A model generated the notes under the pieces. It made no database searches. It was not told the DNA's origin and worked only from the letters and a program-made list of their open reading frames with translations. From Pelomonas aquatica (GTDB lineage Bacteria > Pseudomonadota > Gammaproteobacteria > Burkholderiales > Burkholderiaceae_C), in the NCBI RefSeq assembly GCF_026712205.1, contig NZ_JAPPUW010000011.1:62001-126000 (forward strand): a DNA stretch of 64,000 bases, given 5' to 3'. Made by a program: the position numbers and the translations under genes. Position 1 is the stretch's first letter. Every line of letters begins with the position of its first letter. This document shows, in pieces, positions 1 through 7,760 of this stretch.

Positions 1-1041
1 CTGGGCTCGCAGGGCGAGCGCGCCGAGCGCGTCACGGCCATCGCCCATGCCATCGTCAACCAGCTCAGCATGGCGACCCTGCCCTACACGGTCGACGCCG
101 ACGACGAGTTCAAGGTGCTGGACAGCAAAGTCAGGCAGGCCGCCACGCTGGCCAAGTGCGACCTGCTGACCGACATGGTCGGCGAGTTCCCCGAGCTGCA
201 GGGCATCATGGGCGGCTACTACGCCCGCCACGAGGGCCTGCGCGACGGCGTCGCCATCGCGATCGAGGACCACTACAAGCCCCGCTTCGCCGGCGACGCG
301 CTGCCGCGCAACCACACCGGCACGGTCGTCGCGCTGGCCGACAAGCTGGAGACGCTGGTCGGCCTGTTCGGCATCGGCCAGCTGCCCACCGGCGACAAGG
401 ACCCGTTCGCGCTGCGCCGCCATGCGCTGGGCGTCATCCGCATCCTGGTCGAGAAGAATCTGCCGCTGGAGCTGCCGGCGCTGATCGACACCGCCGTGCC
501 GCCGTTCGGCGAGCTGATCACGAACCCGCGCGAGGCGCTGCTGTCGTTCTTCGCCGACCGCCTGGCCGTGAGCCTGCGCGACCAGGGCTACAGCGCCCAG
601 GAGGTCGACGCCGTGCTGGCGCTGCAGCCCACGCGCCTGGGCGACGTGCCCAAGCGCCTGGAGGCCGTGCGCGCCTTCGCCGCGCTGCCCGAAGCCGCCT
701 CGCTGGCCGCGGCCAACAAGCGCGTCGGCAACATCCTGAAGAAGGTCGAGGGCGAGCTGCCGACCGAGGTCAAGGCCGAGCTGCTGAAGGAAGCCGCCGA
801 GCAGGCCCTGGCCGCGGCGATTGCCGCCGTGCAGCCGCAGGCCGACACCCTCTTCGAGCAGCACGACTACACCGGCTCGCTGCAACGCCTGGCCGCACTC
901 AAGGGCCCGGTCGATGCCTTCTTCGACGGCGTGATGGTCAATGCCGAAGACCCGACCCTGCGCGCCAACCGCCTCGCGCTGCTGGGCCGCCTGCACACGG
1001 CCATGAACCGCGTGGCCGACCTGGCCAAGCTGGCCAGCTGA
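1..1041 (+). CDS. glyS: Glycine--tRNA ligase beta subunit, C-terminal part (5' end outside window)
   Basis: The frame is open from base 1, so only the last 346 codons are present. The beta subunit of the alpha2beta2 bacterial glycyl-tRNA synthetase recognises tRNA-Gly and works with GlyQ in the cytoplasm. Recognisable segments are the LGSQGERAERV stretch at the window edge, DPFALRRHALGV about a third of the way in, and ANKRVGNILKK in the C-terminal anticodon-binding-like region, all characteristic of GlyS. The gene is followed closely by a GmhB-like gene and plsC, an order common in Burkholderiales, and is probably part of that transcription unit. Identification is from motif recall rather than a search. 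Confidence 0.93.
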   Translation: MGSQGERAERVTAIAHAIVNQLSMATLPYTVDADDEFKVLDSKVRQAATLAKCDLLTDMVGEFPELQGIMGGYYARHEGLRDGVAIAIEDHYKPRFAGDALPRNHTGTVVALADKLETLVGLFGIGQLPTGDKDPFALRRHALGVIRILVEKNLPLELPALIDTAVPPFGELITNPREALLSFFADRLAVSLRDQGYSAQEVDAVLALQPTRLGDVPKRLEAVRAFAALPEAASLAAANKRVGNILKKVEGELPTEVKAELLKEAAEQALAAAIAAVQPQADTLFEQHDYTGSLQRLAALKGPVDAFFDGVMVNAEDPTLRANRLALLGRLHTAMNRVADLAKLAS

Positions 1042-1077
1042 ACCATGCCGATGCTGCGCGTCGACCACCCCCACGGC

Positions 1078-1698
1078 ATGAAGCTCGTCATCCTCGGGCG
1101 CGACGGCACGCTCAACCGCTACCGCGACGACCACGTCAAGGCGCCCGAGGAGCTGGACCCGCTGCCGGGCGCGATGGAGGCCGTCGCGCGGCTCAACCAC
1201 GCGGGCTGGCACACGGTGCTGGCCACCAACCAGGCCGGCATCGGCCGCGGCCTGCTCGACATGGCCTCGCTGAACGCGGTGCACCTGCGCCTGAACCAGC
1301 TGCTGGCCGAGAAGGGCGGGCGCCTGGACGCGGCCTTCTTCTGCCCGCACACGCCCGAGGAAGGCTGCGACTGCCGCAAGCCGCTGCCGGGCCTCGTCAA
1401 GCAGATCGGCGAGCGCTTCGACGTCGAGCTGAGCGCGGTGCACATGGTCGGCGCATCGCTGACCGACCTGCTGACGGCCCAGAACGCCGGCTGCATCCCC
1501 CACCTCGTGCTGACCGGCCCCCTGGGCAGCCTCAGCGCCGAGGAGCTCGCCAAGCTGCTCGTGCAGGCGCCCCAGGCCCGCGTGCACGACGACCTGGCGA
1601 GCTTTGCCGAAGCCATCGTCCAGGAAGAGCGCCGCCGCCTCGCCGAGGCCCGCGGCGAGGCCCTCACCCCCGACACCCAGGCCGGAGACCTGAACTGA
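1078..1698 (+). CDS. gmhB: GmhB-like HAD-family protein (histidinol-phosphatase-like), catalytic aspartates altered
   Basis: The protein has 206 residues and resembles D-glycero-beta-D-manno-heptose-1,7-bisphosphate 7-phosphatase, an ADP-heptose/LPS core enzyme. The zinc site is intact in the short form (C89, H91, C97, C99 in CPH...CDCRKP) and the NQAGIGRG segment is present. The HAD nucleophile motif, normally DxDGT, reads GRDGT (G7, D9), and the late VGDxxxD motif reads VGASLTD (A116, D120), so two of the usual acidic residues are missing. I chose the ATG at 1078 because the family begins at this MKLVIL segment; an in-frame ATG at 1045 is possible. Its stop overlaps the plsC start (TGATG). 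It lies between glyS and plsC and is presumably cotranscribed. Confidence 0.8.
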   Translation: MKLVILGRDGTLNRYRDDHVKAPEELDPLPGAMEAVARLNHAGWHTVLATNQAGIGRGLLDMASLNAVHLRLNQLLAEKGGRLDAAFFCPHTPEEGCDCRKPLPGLVKQIGERFDVELSAVHMVGASLTDLLTAQNAGCIPHLVLTGPLGSLSAEELAKLLVQAPQARVHDDLASFAEAIVQEERRRLAEARGEALTPDTQAGDLN

Positions 1699-2552
1699 TG
1701 TCCACCTTGCTGAGCGCCATCCGCTCGCTGATCTTCGTCGTCGTGCTGATCGTGACGGTCATCCCCTGGGCGCTGGGCGTGCTGCTGCTGTCCGTCTTCC
1801 GCCGCGGCGACCCGGTCTACTGGGCCTGCGCCGGCTGGCTCAAGGTCGCGATCTGGAGCGCGCGCTTCATCTGCGGCATCCGCTGGCGCATCTCTGGGGC
1901 TGAGAACCTGCCCTCGGCCTCGGACCGCCGTGCCGGCGTCGTGCTGCTGTCCAAGCACCAGAGCACCTGGGAGACCTTCGCCTACCCGGCCCTGCTCAGC
2001 CATCCGCTGGCCTATGTCTTCAAGCGCGAGCTGCTCTACGTGCCCTTCTTCGGCTGGGCGATGGCGCGCATGGACATGATCCACATCGACCGCGGCCGCC
2101 GCACCGAGGCCTGGAACAAGGTGCTGAAGCAGGGCAAGCGTCTGGGCGGCCAGGGCAACTGGGTCATCATGTTCCCCGAGGGCACGCGCATCCCGCGTGG
2201 CCAGGCCGGCGACTACAAGACCGGCGGCACCCGCCTGGCCATCGAGGCCGGCCTGCCCGTCGTGCCCATCGCCGCCACGGCGGCGCGCTGCTGGCCGCGC
2301 AAGAGCTTCCTGCTGCGGCCCGGCGTGGTGGACATCTCCATCGGCCGCCAGATCCGCCCCGAAGGTCGCAACCCGACCGAGCTGATGCAGGAGGTCAAGG
2401 ACTGGATCGAGGGCGAGATGCACCGCCTCGATCCCGATGGATATAGCCCACCCCCTACCGGCTTCGCCGGCCCCCTCGAAGGGGGCACTGCCAGCGGCCC
2501 GGCAAAGCCGGCTCCGCGGCAGTCACTCGATCAAACCCACGATTCGCACTGA
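1698..2552 (+). CDS. plsC: 1-acyl-sn-glycerol-3-phosphate acyltransferase (PlsC family)
   Basis: A 284-residue membrane acyltransferase that would make phosphatidic acid from lysophosphatidate at the inner membrane. A hydrophobic N-terminal anchor (about residues 10-35) is followed by the acyltransferase block: HQSTWET is the HX4D/E catalytic motif, and FPEGTR is the glycerol-phosphate binding motif. The start overlaps the stop of the preceding gene by one base, suggesting coupled translation. Residues from about 249 onward form a proline/glycine/alanine-rich tail coded by a palindromic repeat-like tract (2446-2534). Family members without it would end near residue 248, so the tail is probably an insertion or a read-through extension rather than part of the fold. 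Confidence 0.88.
   Translation: MSTLLSAIRSLIFVVVLIVTVIPWALGVLLLSVFRRGDPVYWACAGWLKVAIWSARFICGIRWRISGAENLPSASDRRAGVVLLSKHQSTWETFAYPALLSHPLAYVFKRELLYVPFFGWAMARMDMIHIDRGRRTEAWNKVLKQGKRLGGQGNWVIMFPEGTRIPRGQAGDYKTGGTRLAIEAGLPVVPIAATAARCWPRKSFLLRPGVVDISIGRQIRPEGRNPTELMQEVKDWIEGEMHRLDPDGYSPPPTGFAGPLEGGTASGPAKPAPRQSLDQTHDSH
2446..2534. repeat. Palindromic REP-like tract within the 3' end of plsC
   Basis: The tract contains CCGGCTTCGCCGG, a C5-TCGA-G5-like palindrome (CCCCCTCGAAGGGGG) and a CCGGC...GCCGG pair. It is translated as the plsC tail. It resembles the in-frame tract in the icmF gene near 26,968 in its C-run/CGA/G-run core. That both belong to one dispersed Burkholderiales repeat family is inference. 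Confidence 0.5.
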
Positions 2553-2559
2553 CGCCACC

Positions 2560-3369
2560 ATGCCCGCCAAGCGCCCGGCCCCGCTCCTGCAGGACAGCCA
2601 ACTGTCGCTGTTCGACGTGGCGCCGGAGATCGCTCCCGCCGAGCCCGGCGCGGCCCGGGCGCTGCGCGAGCTGTGGCTGGGCCAGCACCGCATCGGCTAC
2701 GAGCTCAAGCGCGCGCGCCGGCGCAGCATCGGCTTCGTCGTCGGGCCGCAGGGCCTGCGCGTCAGCGCACCGCGCTGGGTGCCCATCAACGAGATCGAGC
2801 GCGCGCTGCATCACAAGGGCGAATGGATATTGCGCAAGCTCGTCGAGCAGCGCGAGCGCCAGCAGCGCATGCAGGCCGCGCGCATCGACTGGCTGGACGG
2901 CGGCCAGCTGCCCTATCTCGGCGCGGCGCTGACCCTGGTCGTCGCGCCGGGCGAGCGCGAGGTGGTCTGGGACACGGCCACGCGCGAGCTGCGCCTGCCG
3001 CTGCCCGGCGGCGCCGCGGCCGAGCAGGTTCGCGACCTCGCCCAGGCCTGGCTGAAGGCACGGGCGCGCGAGGACTTCCTGCCGCGCTGCCAGCGCTTTG
3101 CGGCATTGCTGGGCGTGACGATGAGCTCGCTGCGCCTGTCCTCGGCCCAGACCCGATGGGGCAGCGCGAGCGCCGACGGCAGCATCCGGCTGAACTGGCG
3201 CCTCATCCACTTCACGCCGGCCATCATCGACTACGTCGTCGCCCACGAACTCGCCCATCTGCGCGAGATGAACCACAGCCCGGCTTTCTGGGACACGGTG
3301 CGCTCCGTGCTGCCCGACTTTGAGCGCTCGCGCGAGGCGCTGCGCGACGAGTCCATCGTCGTGCAGTGA
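2560..3369 (+). CDS. ygjP: YgjP-type (M48/SprT-like) zinc metallopeptidase domain protein
   Basis: A 269-residue protein with the YgjP/DUF45 architecture. A beta-rich N-terminal half (KRARRRSIGFVV..GLRVSAPRW) precedes the conserved TRWGSASADGSIRLNWRL segment and the zinc-protease motif HELAHLREMNHSPAFW, which carries HExxH with the third ligand His after MN. Substrates of this family are not well defined; a cytoplasmic metallopeptidase role is inferred from the motif. The ATG at 2560 lies 8 bases after the plsC stop, and an upstream in-frame ATG at 2437 would lie inside plsC, so I rejected it. A strong terminator-like hairpin follows at 3541. Confidence 0.85.
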   Translation: MPAKRPAPLLQDSQLSLFDVAPEIAPAEPGAARALRELWLGQHRIGYELKRARRRSIGFVVGPQGLRVSAPRWVPINEIERALHHKGEWILRKLVEQRERQQRMQAARIDWLDGGQLPYLGAALTLVVAPGEREVVWDTATRELRLPLPGGAAAEQVRDLAQAWLKARAREDFLPRCQRFAALLGVTMSSLRLSSAQTRWGSASADGSIRLNWRLIHFTPAIIDYVVAHELAHLREMNHSPAFWDTVRSVLPDFERSREALRDESIVVQ

Positions 3370-3540
3370 GGCGGCACGGTCGCGAGCCGCCTGCAATGGT
3401 TTGCTGGTGAATTTTCCCGGCCGACCGTCATCCGATCGCAGTCGCGCTCCGCAACACTCCCCACGACGCTGTCACACGGGTATCAAGGTCGGCGAGAGCC
3501 GGCAGGGAATGGGAGTGAAGATACCGAGCAAGGCCGAAAC

Positions 3541-3576
3541 GCCGCCGCCGGGCATGCCCGCGGCGGCTTTTCTTTT
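3541..3576 (+). terminator. Rho-independent terminator after the ygjP gene
   Basis: A G/C-only stem (GCCGCCG...CGGCGGC, 3541-3567) with a short loop is followed by TTTTCTTTT. The T tract is on the plus strand, so it terminates the glyS-gmhB-plsC-ygjP unit. It lies immediately before the end of the convergent metallo-hydrolase gene. Confidence 0.8.
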
Positions 3577-3579
3577 GGC

Positions 3580-4638
3580 TCAGGCCGGCACGAAGCGGTA
3601 GACGCCGTCGGCGCCCAGCTCGCGTCTGAGTTCGCCCTTCAGCCACAGCGCGTTCAGGTGGGCGATGGCCTCGCCCATCGCGAAGGTGGTCTGGTGCAGG
3701 TCGAGCTTGCGCTTGAACAGCACGTTAAGCAGGCCGGCCGCATGCGTGGGCTGAGCGGCGCAGGCCGCCGTGACCTCGGCCAGGCGCTCGTCATGGTGCT
3801 CGCGCAGCTGGTCCACGCGCTGGTGCAGGCCGGTGAAGGGCTTGCCGTGCGAGGGCAGCACCAGCGTGTCGGCCGGCAGCTCGAGGTAGCGGGCGAGCGA
3901 GTCCAGATAGAGCGTCAGCGGGTCGGCCTCGGGCTCGACGTCCACGACCGACACATTCGTCGAGATGCGCGGCAGCACCATGTCGCCCGAGATCACCAGC
4001 CGGGCTGCGTCGCAATACAGGCTGATGTGCTCCGGCGCATGGCCGTAGCCGGCGATGCAGCGCCAGGTCCGCCCGCCGATGTCGACCTCGGTGCCGTCCA
4101 TCAGCCGGCGATAGCTGGCCGGCACGACGGGCACCATCTTCGGGTAGTAGTCGGCGCGCGCGCGAATCTTCTCGAGCGATTCGGGATCGGTCAGGCCATG
4201 GCTGCCGAAGAAGGCCGCGGCCGACGCGCCGCCCATGCCCACCGTCGAGCTGCTGGCCAGGCGCGCGAGGTTGAAGTCCGTCGCGCTCATCCACAGGCGG
4301 CAGCCCCAGCGCTCGGTCAGCCAGTGCGCAAGGCCCAGGTGATCGGGGTGGAAATGCGTGGCGATGACGCGCAGCACCGGCAGGCCGTCCAGGCGGCCGG
4401 CGAACACGGTCTCCCAGTTGGCCCGCGTGTCGTCGCTGGCGATGCCGCAGTCGACGATGGTCCAGCCCTCGCGGCCATCGATGCGGTCGCGCAGCAGCCA
4501 CAGGTTGATGTGGTCCAGCGCAAAGGGCAGGCCCATGCGCACCCAGCGCAGGCCGGGCGCGAGATCGAGGGCCTCGCCGGGCTGGGGCAGGGTTTCGCCC
4601 AGGGGATAGTGGAGTTCGGATTCGCGTGCGTTGGCCAT
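3580..4638 (-). CDS. MBL-fold metallo-hydrolase
   Basis: A 352-residue metallo-beta-lactamase-fold hydrolase. The metal-binding motif THFHPDH is followed by a later histidine in GYGHAPEH, an aspartate in SGDMVL and a final histidine in LPSHGKPF, in the expected order for a dinuclear site. A C-terminal extension of about 100 residues is helical and histidine-rich (QLREHHDERL), like MBL enzymes acting on CoA thioesters or glutathione conjugates; the substrate is unknown. It is divergent from the MerR-family gene at 4689, with a TGACGT-N2-ACGTCA palindrome between them. It is therefore probably controlled by that regulator and may belong to branched-chain or acyl-CoA metabolism. Confidence 0.82.
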   Translation of the reverse strand: MANARESELHYPLGETLPQPGEALDLAPGLRWVRMGLPFALDHINLWLLRDRIDGREGWTIVDCGIASDDTRANWETVFAGRLDGLPVLRVIATHFHPDHLGLAHWLTERWGCRLWMSATDFNLARLASSSTVGMGGASAAAFFGSHGLTDPESLEKIRARADYYPKMVPVVPASYRRLMDGTEVDIGGRTWRCIAGYGHAPEHISLYCDAARLVISGDMVLPRISTNVSVVDVEPEADPLTLYLDSLARYLELPADTLVLPSHGKPFTGLHQRVDQLREHHDERLAEVTAACAAQPTHAAGLLNVLFKRKLDLHQTTFAMGEAIAHLNALWLKGELRRELGADGVYRFVPA

Positions 4639-4661
4639 GGTGCAGCTCGGGGGACTTAGAC

Positions 4662-4675
4662 TGACGTTTACGTCA
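4662..4675. promoter_or_regulatory. MerR/LiuR-type operator TGACGT-TT-ACGTCA
   Basis: A palindrome with TGACGT half-sites separated by two bases lies in the 50-base gap between the divergent metallo-hydrolase gene and the MerR-family gene. The same half-sites in the same spacing recur as a longer perfect palindrome upstream of icmF at 26,884-26,903. Autoregulation plus control of the neighbour is inferred. Confidence 0.7.
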
Positions 4676-4688
4676 ACTCAGTTTAGCC

Positions 4689-5096
4689 ATGCCGCCCCGC
4701 CGACCTGTCGCCGCCGCGACCGACAACCCCACGTACACGATCACCGAGCTCGCCGCCGAGTTCGACATCACGCCGCGCGCGATCCGCTTCTACGAGGACA
4801 TGGGCCTGCTGGAGCCCGGCCGCAAGGGCCGCAACCGCGTCTACACGCCGCGCGACCGCACGCGGCTGAAGCTGACGCTGCGCGGCAAGCGCCTGGGCCT
4901 GGCGCTGCAGGAGATCAAGCAGCTCGTCGACATGTACGACAGCCAGGCCAGCGCCGCGCCGCAGCTGCGCGCCTTCCTGGCCATCCTGGCCCAGCACCGC
5001 GAGCAGCTGGAGCAGCAGCGCCACGACATCGAGGTCACGCTGGGCGAGATCCAGCAGCACGAGAAGCGCTGCCGCATGCTGCTCGGCCAAGCGTGA
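4689..5096 (+). CDS. liuR: MerR-family transcriptional regulator, LiuR-like
   Basis: A 135-residue regulator with an N-terminal MerR winged helix: YTITELAAEFDITPRAIRFYEDMGLL and the GRNRVYTPRDRTRLKLTLRGKRLGL wing region are close to LiuR, which controls branched-chain amino acid and acyl-CoA degradation in proteobacteria. A dimerisation coiled coil follows (QHREQLEQQRHDIEV). There is no cysteine-rich effector loop of the metal-sensing MerR type. It is divergent from an MBL hydrolase across a TGACGT palindrome. A matching palindrome precedes icmF 22 kb away, which supports a LiuR-like regulon for acyl-CoA conversion. The gene symbol is by family resemblance. Confidence 0.75.
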   Translation: MPPRRPVAAATDNPTYTITELAAEFDITPRAIRFYEDMGLLEPGRKGRNRVYTPRDRTRLKLTLRGKRLGLALQEIKQLVDMYDSQASAAPQLRAFLAILAQHREQLEQQRHDIEVTLGEIQQHEKRCRMLLGQA

Positions 5097-5228
5097 TGTT
5101 TGCCGGGAGATCGCTCTAATTTGCGCGCTTTGCGGGGCAAACCCCGCTGTCACCCCGCCCCGGGCTTGACTAGAGTTCCGCCGCCGGCGTGCACACCACC
5201 GCGCCGGGCCCGTCTCTGTGGAGCAGTC

Positions 5229-5969
5229 ATGACACTCGGACCCCAGCGCCGCCCAAAATTGGCGCTTGCCCTGCCCGCCCTCGCGAGCGCCCTGCTGAGC
5301 CTGAGCCAGGCGGCCGGCGCGCAGGCCGGCGACCCGCCCAAGACCGACGGCAGCCTGGAGCGCGCCCAGAAGGCCGCGGACTCCGTCTTCCACTGGATCA
5401 AGCTCAACGCCGACAAGGGCGCCAGCCGCCAGGCGCCTGCGCCGGCACCCGCCCCTGCGCCGGCCCCCGTCGCACGCAAGCCCGCCGCCGCCGCGGCACC
5501 GCGGCCCGCACCGACGCCGGCTCCTGCGCAGACCGCCTCCAGCCCGGCACCCGAGCCCGTCGTCGCGCAGGCCGCCGCGCCCGTCGCCTCCGAGCCCGAG
5601 GAGGCGCCGCGGGTGCTGCTGGCCTCGGCGCAGCCCACGCTCGTGCCGGCCGCGCCGCTGGCCGCCGCGGCCCAGGCCGTCGAGCCCCCGCCGCCGCCCG
5701 CCGAGGACGAGCTGCCGCTGAAGCTGCTGTCCAAGGTGAACCCAGAAATCCCGCGCCAGTTGCGGGGGCAGAGTCTCCACAACGGCTTTGCCCAGGTGCA
5801 GTTCACGGTCCAGCCCGACGGCAAGGTCGGCCAGGTGCAGGTCATCAAGGCCAGCCACGCCCGCCTGGGCAGCGCGGCCGTCGAGGCCGTGCGGCAGTGG
5901 CGCTTCGCGCCGATCCCGAAGCCGCGCGAGGCCGGCGTCGAGATCGCCTTCAACAGCGACGAGGGCTGA
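5229..5969 (+). CDS. TonB C-terminal-domain protein (energy-transducer-like), secreted/periplasmic
   Basis: A 246-residue protein with an N-terminal signal-like segment (ALPALASALLSLSQAAGAQA), then a long Ala/Pro-rich linker (about residues 60-150, with APAPAPAP tracts) and a C-terminal TonB-type domain of about 80 residues (VNPEIPRQLRG...GKVGQVQVIKASH...AAVEAVRQWRFAPIP). The linker suits a periplasm-spanning role, but the N-terminus looks cleavable rather than an obvious TonB anchor, and no ExbBD genes are nearby. TonB-like proteins of this kind are common in Burkholderiales; a specific receptor cannot be named. I chose the ATG at 5229, after a GGAG ribosome-binding site, over upstream in-frame starts. 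Confidence 0.75.
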   Translation: MTLGPQRRPKLALALPALASALLSLSQAAGAQAGDPPKTDGSLERAQKAADSVFHWIKLNADKGASRQAPAPAPAPAPAPVARKPAAAAAPRPAPTPAPAQTASSPAPEPVVAQAAAPVASEPEEAPRVLLASAQPTLVPAAPLAAAAQAVEPPPPPAEDELPLKLLSKVNPEIPRQLRGQSLHNGFAQVQFTVQPDGKVGQVQVIKASHARLGSAAVEAVRQWRFAPIPKPREAGVEIAFNSDEG

Positions 5970-6881
5970 TCAGGCCGGCGTCGGGCAGCCGGCCAGCAGG
6001 GCCGAGATCGCCTCCAGGAACACCCGCGTGCGCAGCGGCATCAGCCGCCGCTCCGGGAACACGGCCCAGGCGGTCGAACCGGGCAGCTGCCATTGCGGCA
6101 TCAGCCGCTGCAGCCGCCCCAGGCGCAGCGCGTCGCTGACGAGCAGGCGGTCGATGCCCGCGATGCCCACGCCGGCCTCGGCCAGCTGGGCCAGCAGGCT
6201 GGGCGCATTGGCCAGCGTGCGCTGCGCGGGCCGCACGACGACGGCCTCGCCACCCTCGCGGCTCAGCCGCCAGGGCAGCGGTTCGCCGCTGCGGCCCAGC
6301 AGCATCAGCGCGTGCATGCTCTCCAGCGCCTGCGGCAGCAGCGGCTCGCCGACGCGCGCCAGATAGGCCGGCGACGCATACAGCCCCCATTGCGTCGTCG
6401 CCAGCCGCCGCGCGGCGAGCTGGCCGTCCTCGCCCAGGTCGCCCATGCGGATGGCGAGGTCGAAGCCCTCGCCGACGATGTCCACGCGCCGCGGCGTCAG
6501 GTCCAGCTCCAGCTGCACCTCGGGGTGCTGGATGGCGAACTCGGCCAGCATGCCCGCCGCCACGTTCTGCGCGACGTCCGCCGGCATGCTGACGCGCAGC
6601 CGCCCGCTGGGCTTGCTCTGGCGGTGCAGGGCCAGGGCCAGCGCGCCGTCCACCTCGGCGGCCACGGCCCGCGCATGCTCCAGCACGCCGGCGCCGAAGT
6701 CCGTCAGCGAGAGCTTGCGCGTCGTGCGCTGCAGCAGCTTCTCGCCCAGGCGCGTCTCCAGCGCCGCGATGCGCCGCGACACCGTGCTCTTGGGCCAGCG
6801 CACGCGCTCGGCGGCGCGGCTGAAGCTGCCGGCGTCCATCACCCGGGCAAACAGCAGCAGATCGTCGGCATCCGATTCCAT
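5970..6881 (-). CDS. LysR-family transcriptional regulator
   Basis: A 303-residue LTTR. The winged HTH occupies residues 1-60 (FARVMDAGSFSRAAERVRWPKSTVSRRIAALE), followed by a linker helix and a periplasmic-binding-protein-like effector domain (GRLRVSMPADVAQNV...). It is divergent from the azoreductase gene at 6999, the typical arrangement for LysR regulators of azoR/quinone-responsive genes, so that gene is its likely target. Its stop abuts the stop of the convergent TonB-like gene with no gap. The effector is unknown. Confidence 0.9.
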   Translation of the reverse strand: MESDADDLLLFARVMDAGSFSRAAERVRWPKSTVSRRIAALETRLGEKLLQRTTRKLSLTDFGAGVLEHARAVAAEVDGALALALHRQSKPSGRLRVSMPADVAQNVAAGMLAEFAIQHPEVQLELDLTPRRVDIVGEGFDLAIRMGDLGEDGQLAARRLATTQWGLYASPAYLARVGEPLLPQALESMHALMLLGRSGEPLPWRLSREGGEAVVVRPAQRTLANAPSLLAQLAEAGVGIAGIDRLLVSDALRLGRLQRLMPQWQLPGSTAWAVFPERRLMPLRTRVFLEAISALLAGCPTPA

Positions 6882-6891
6882 GATTTCGCCT

Positions 6892-6904
6892 CATTGATCC
6901 AATG
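6892..6904. promoter_or_regulatory. Inverted repeat CATTG-ATC-CAATG in the LysR/azoR divergent region
   Basis: A 5+3+5 perfect inverted repeat lies 10 bases before the LysR gene start in the 117-base divergent intergenic region. It is a plausible part of a LysR binding site. No matching second site was identified, so confidence is low. Confidence 0.35.
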
Positions 6905-6998
6905 ACGGAACAATCTTATGCAAAGCGGCGACTTCCGCGGGCGATTGACGAATCCTAGAGTTCAGTCCATCGCAACCGACCTGTTCCAGGAGCCCCAG

Positions 6999-7613
6999 AT
7001 GAACATCCTGCAAATCAACTCCAGCGCCCGCCGCCTGCAAGACGACCAGGGCTCGGTGTCCACCCGCCTGGCCAACGAGATGAGCGCCGGCCTGCGCGCC
7101 GCCAACCCCGGCGCCACGCTCACCGTGCGCGACTTCGCCGCCAACCCGCTGCCCGTGCTCGACGAAGCCGCGCTGGGCGCGCTGTTCACGCCGGCCGAGG
7201 ACCGCACGCCCGAGCAGGCCGAGCGCGTCGCGCTGAACGACGAACTCATCGCCGAGCTGTTCGCCGCCGACACCATCGTCATCGGCGTGCCGATGATCAA
7301 CTTCAACATCAGCGCCCAGCTGAAGAACTGGATCGACGCGGTGGCCCGCGCCGGCGTGACCTTCAAGTACGGCCCGACCGGCCCCGTCGGCCAGCTCACC
7401 GGCAAGAAGGTCTATGTCGTCAACGCCAGCGGCGGCGTGCACCGCAACCAGCCGACCGACCAGGTCACGCCCTATCTGCGCACCGTGCTGGCCTTCCTCG
7501 GCATGACCGATGTGGACTTCGTCTACGCTGAAGGACTGAACATGGGGCCGGAATCCGCCGACCGCGGCCTGTCGCAAGCACGCTCTCAAATCGCTGATCT
7601 GCTCGCCGCCTGA
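6999..7613 (+). CDS. azoR: FMN-dependent NADH:azoreductase / quinone reductase
   Basis: A 204-residue flavodoxin-fold enzyme. [11 protein letters not shown] at the N-terminus is the FMN phosphate-binding loop, P-M-I-N-F-N-I-S in [17 protein letters not shown] is the AzoR signature, and NASGGVH is the second FMN loop. The length matches AzoR (about 200). It would reduce quinones and azo bonds in the cytosol using NADH. The ATG at 6999 has AGGAG seven bases upstream. It is divergently paired with the LysR gene at 5970, its probable regulator. Confidence 0.92.
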   Translation: MNILQINSSARRLQDDQGSVSTRLANEMSAGLRAANPGATLTVRDFAANPLPVLDEAALGALFTPAEDRTPEQAERVALNDELIAELFAADTIVIGVPMINFNISAQLKNWIDAVARAGVTFKYGPTGPVGQLTGKKVYVVNASGGVHRNQPTDQVTPYLRTVLAFLGMTDVDFVYAEGLNMGPESADRGLSQARSQIADLLAA

Positions 7614-7640
7614 GCTGGCGCCTCTCGTCCAAGGAGTACC

Positions 7641-7739
7641 TTGGCCGGTCTCCCGAGGAGACGGCGATGCTTGCCGGTTCGACCGGCAAGCACATCGCCC
7701 AAGCGGGCCGGCTTGGGAGCGGCCCGGCGCTCGGCCCGG
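7641..7739 (+). repeat. Intergenic repeat, copy 1: hairpin plus 37-bp conserved block
   Basis: Between azoR and the pirin gene there is a stem-loop (TTGCCGGT-TCG-ACCGGCAA, 7671-7689). After 13 bases comes a 37-bp block (7703-7739) that recurs with one mismatch at 42,020-42,056, where a 19-base hairpin also precedes it by 10 bases. The shared architecture at two distant loci marks a small dispersed repeat. Confidence 0.7.
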
Positions 7740-7760
7740 GAACCATTGAAAGGATCAACC

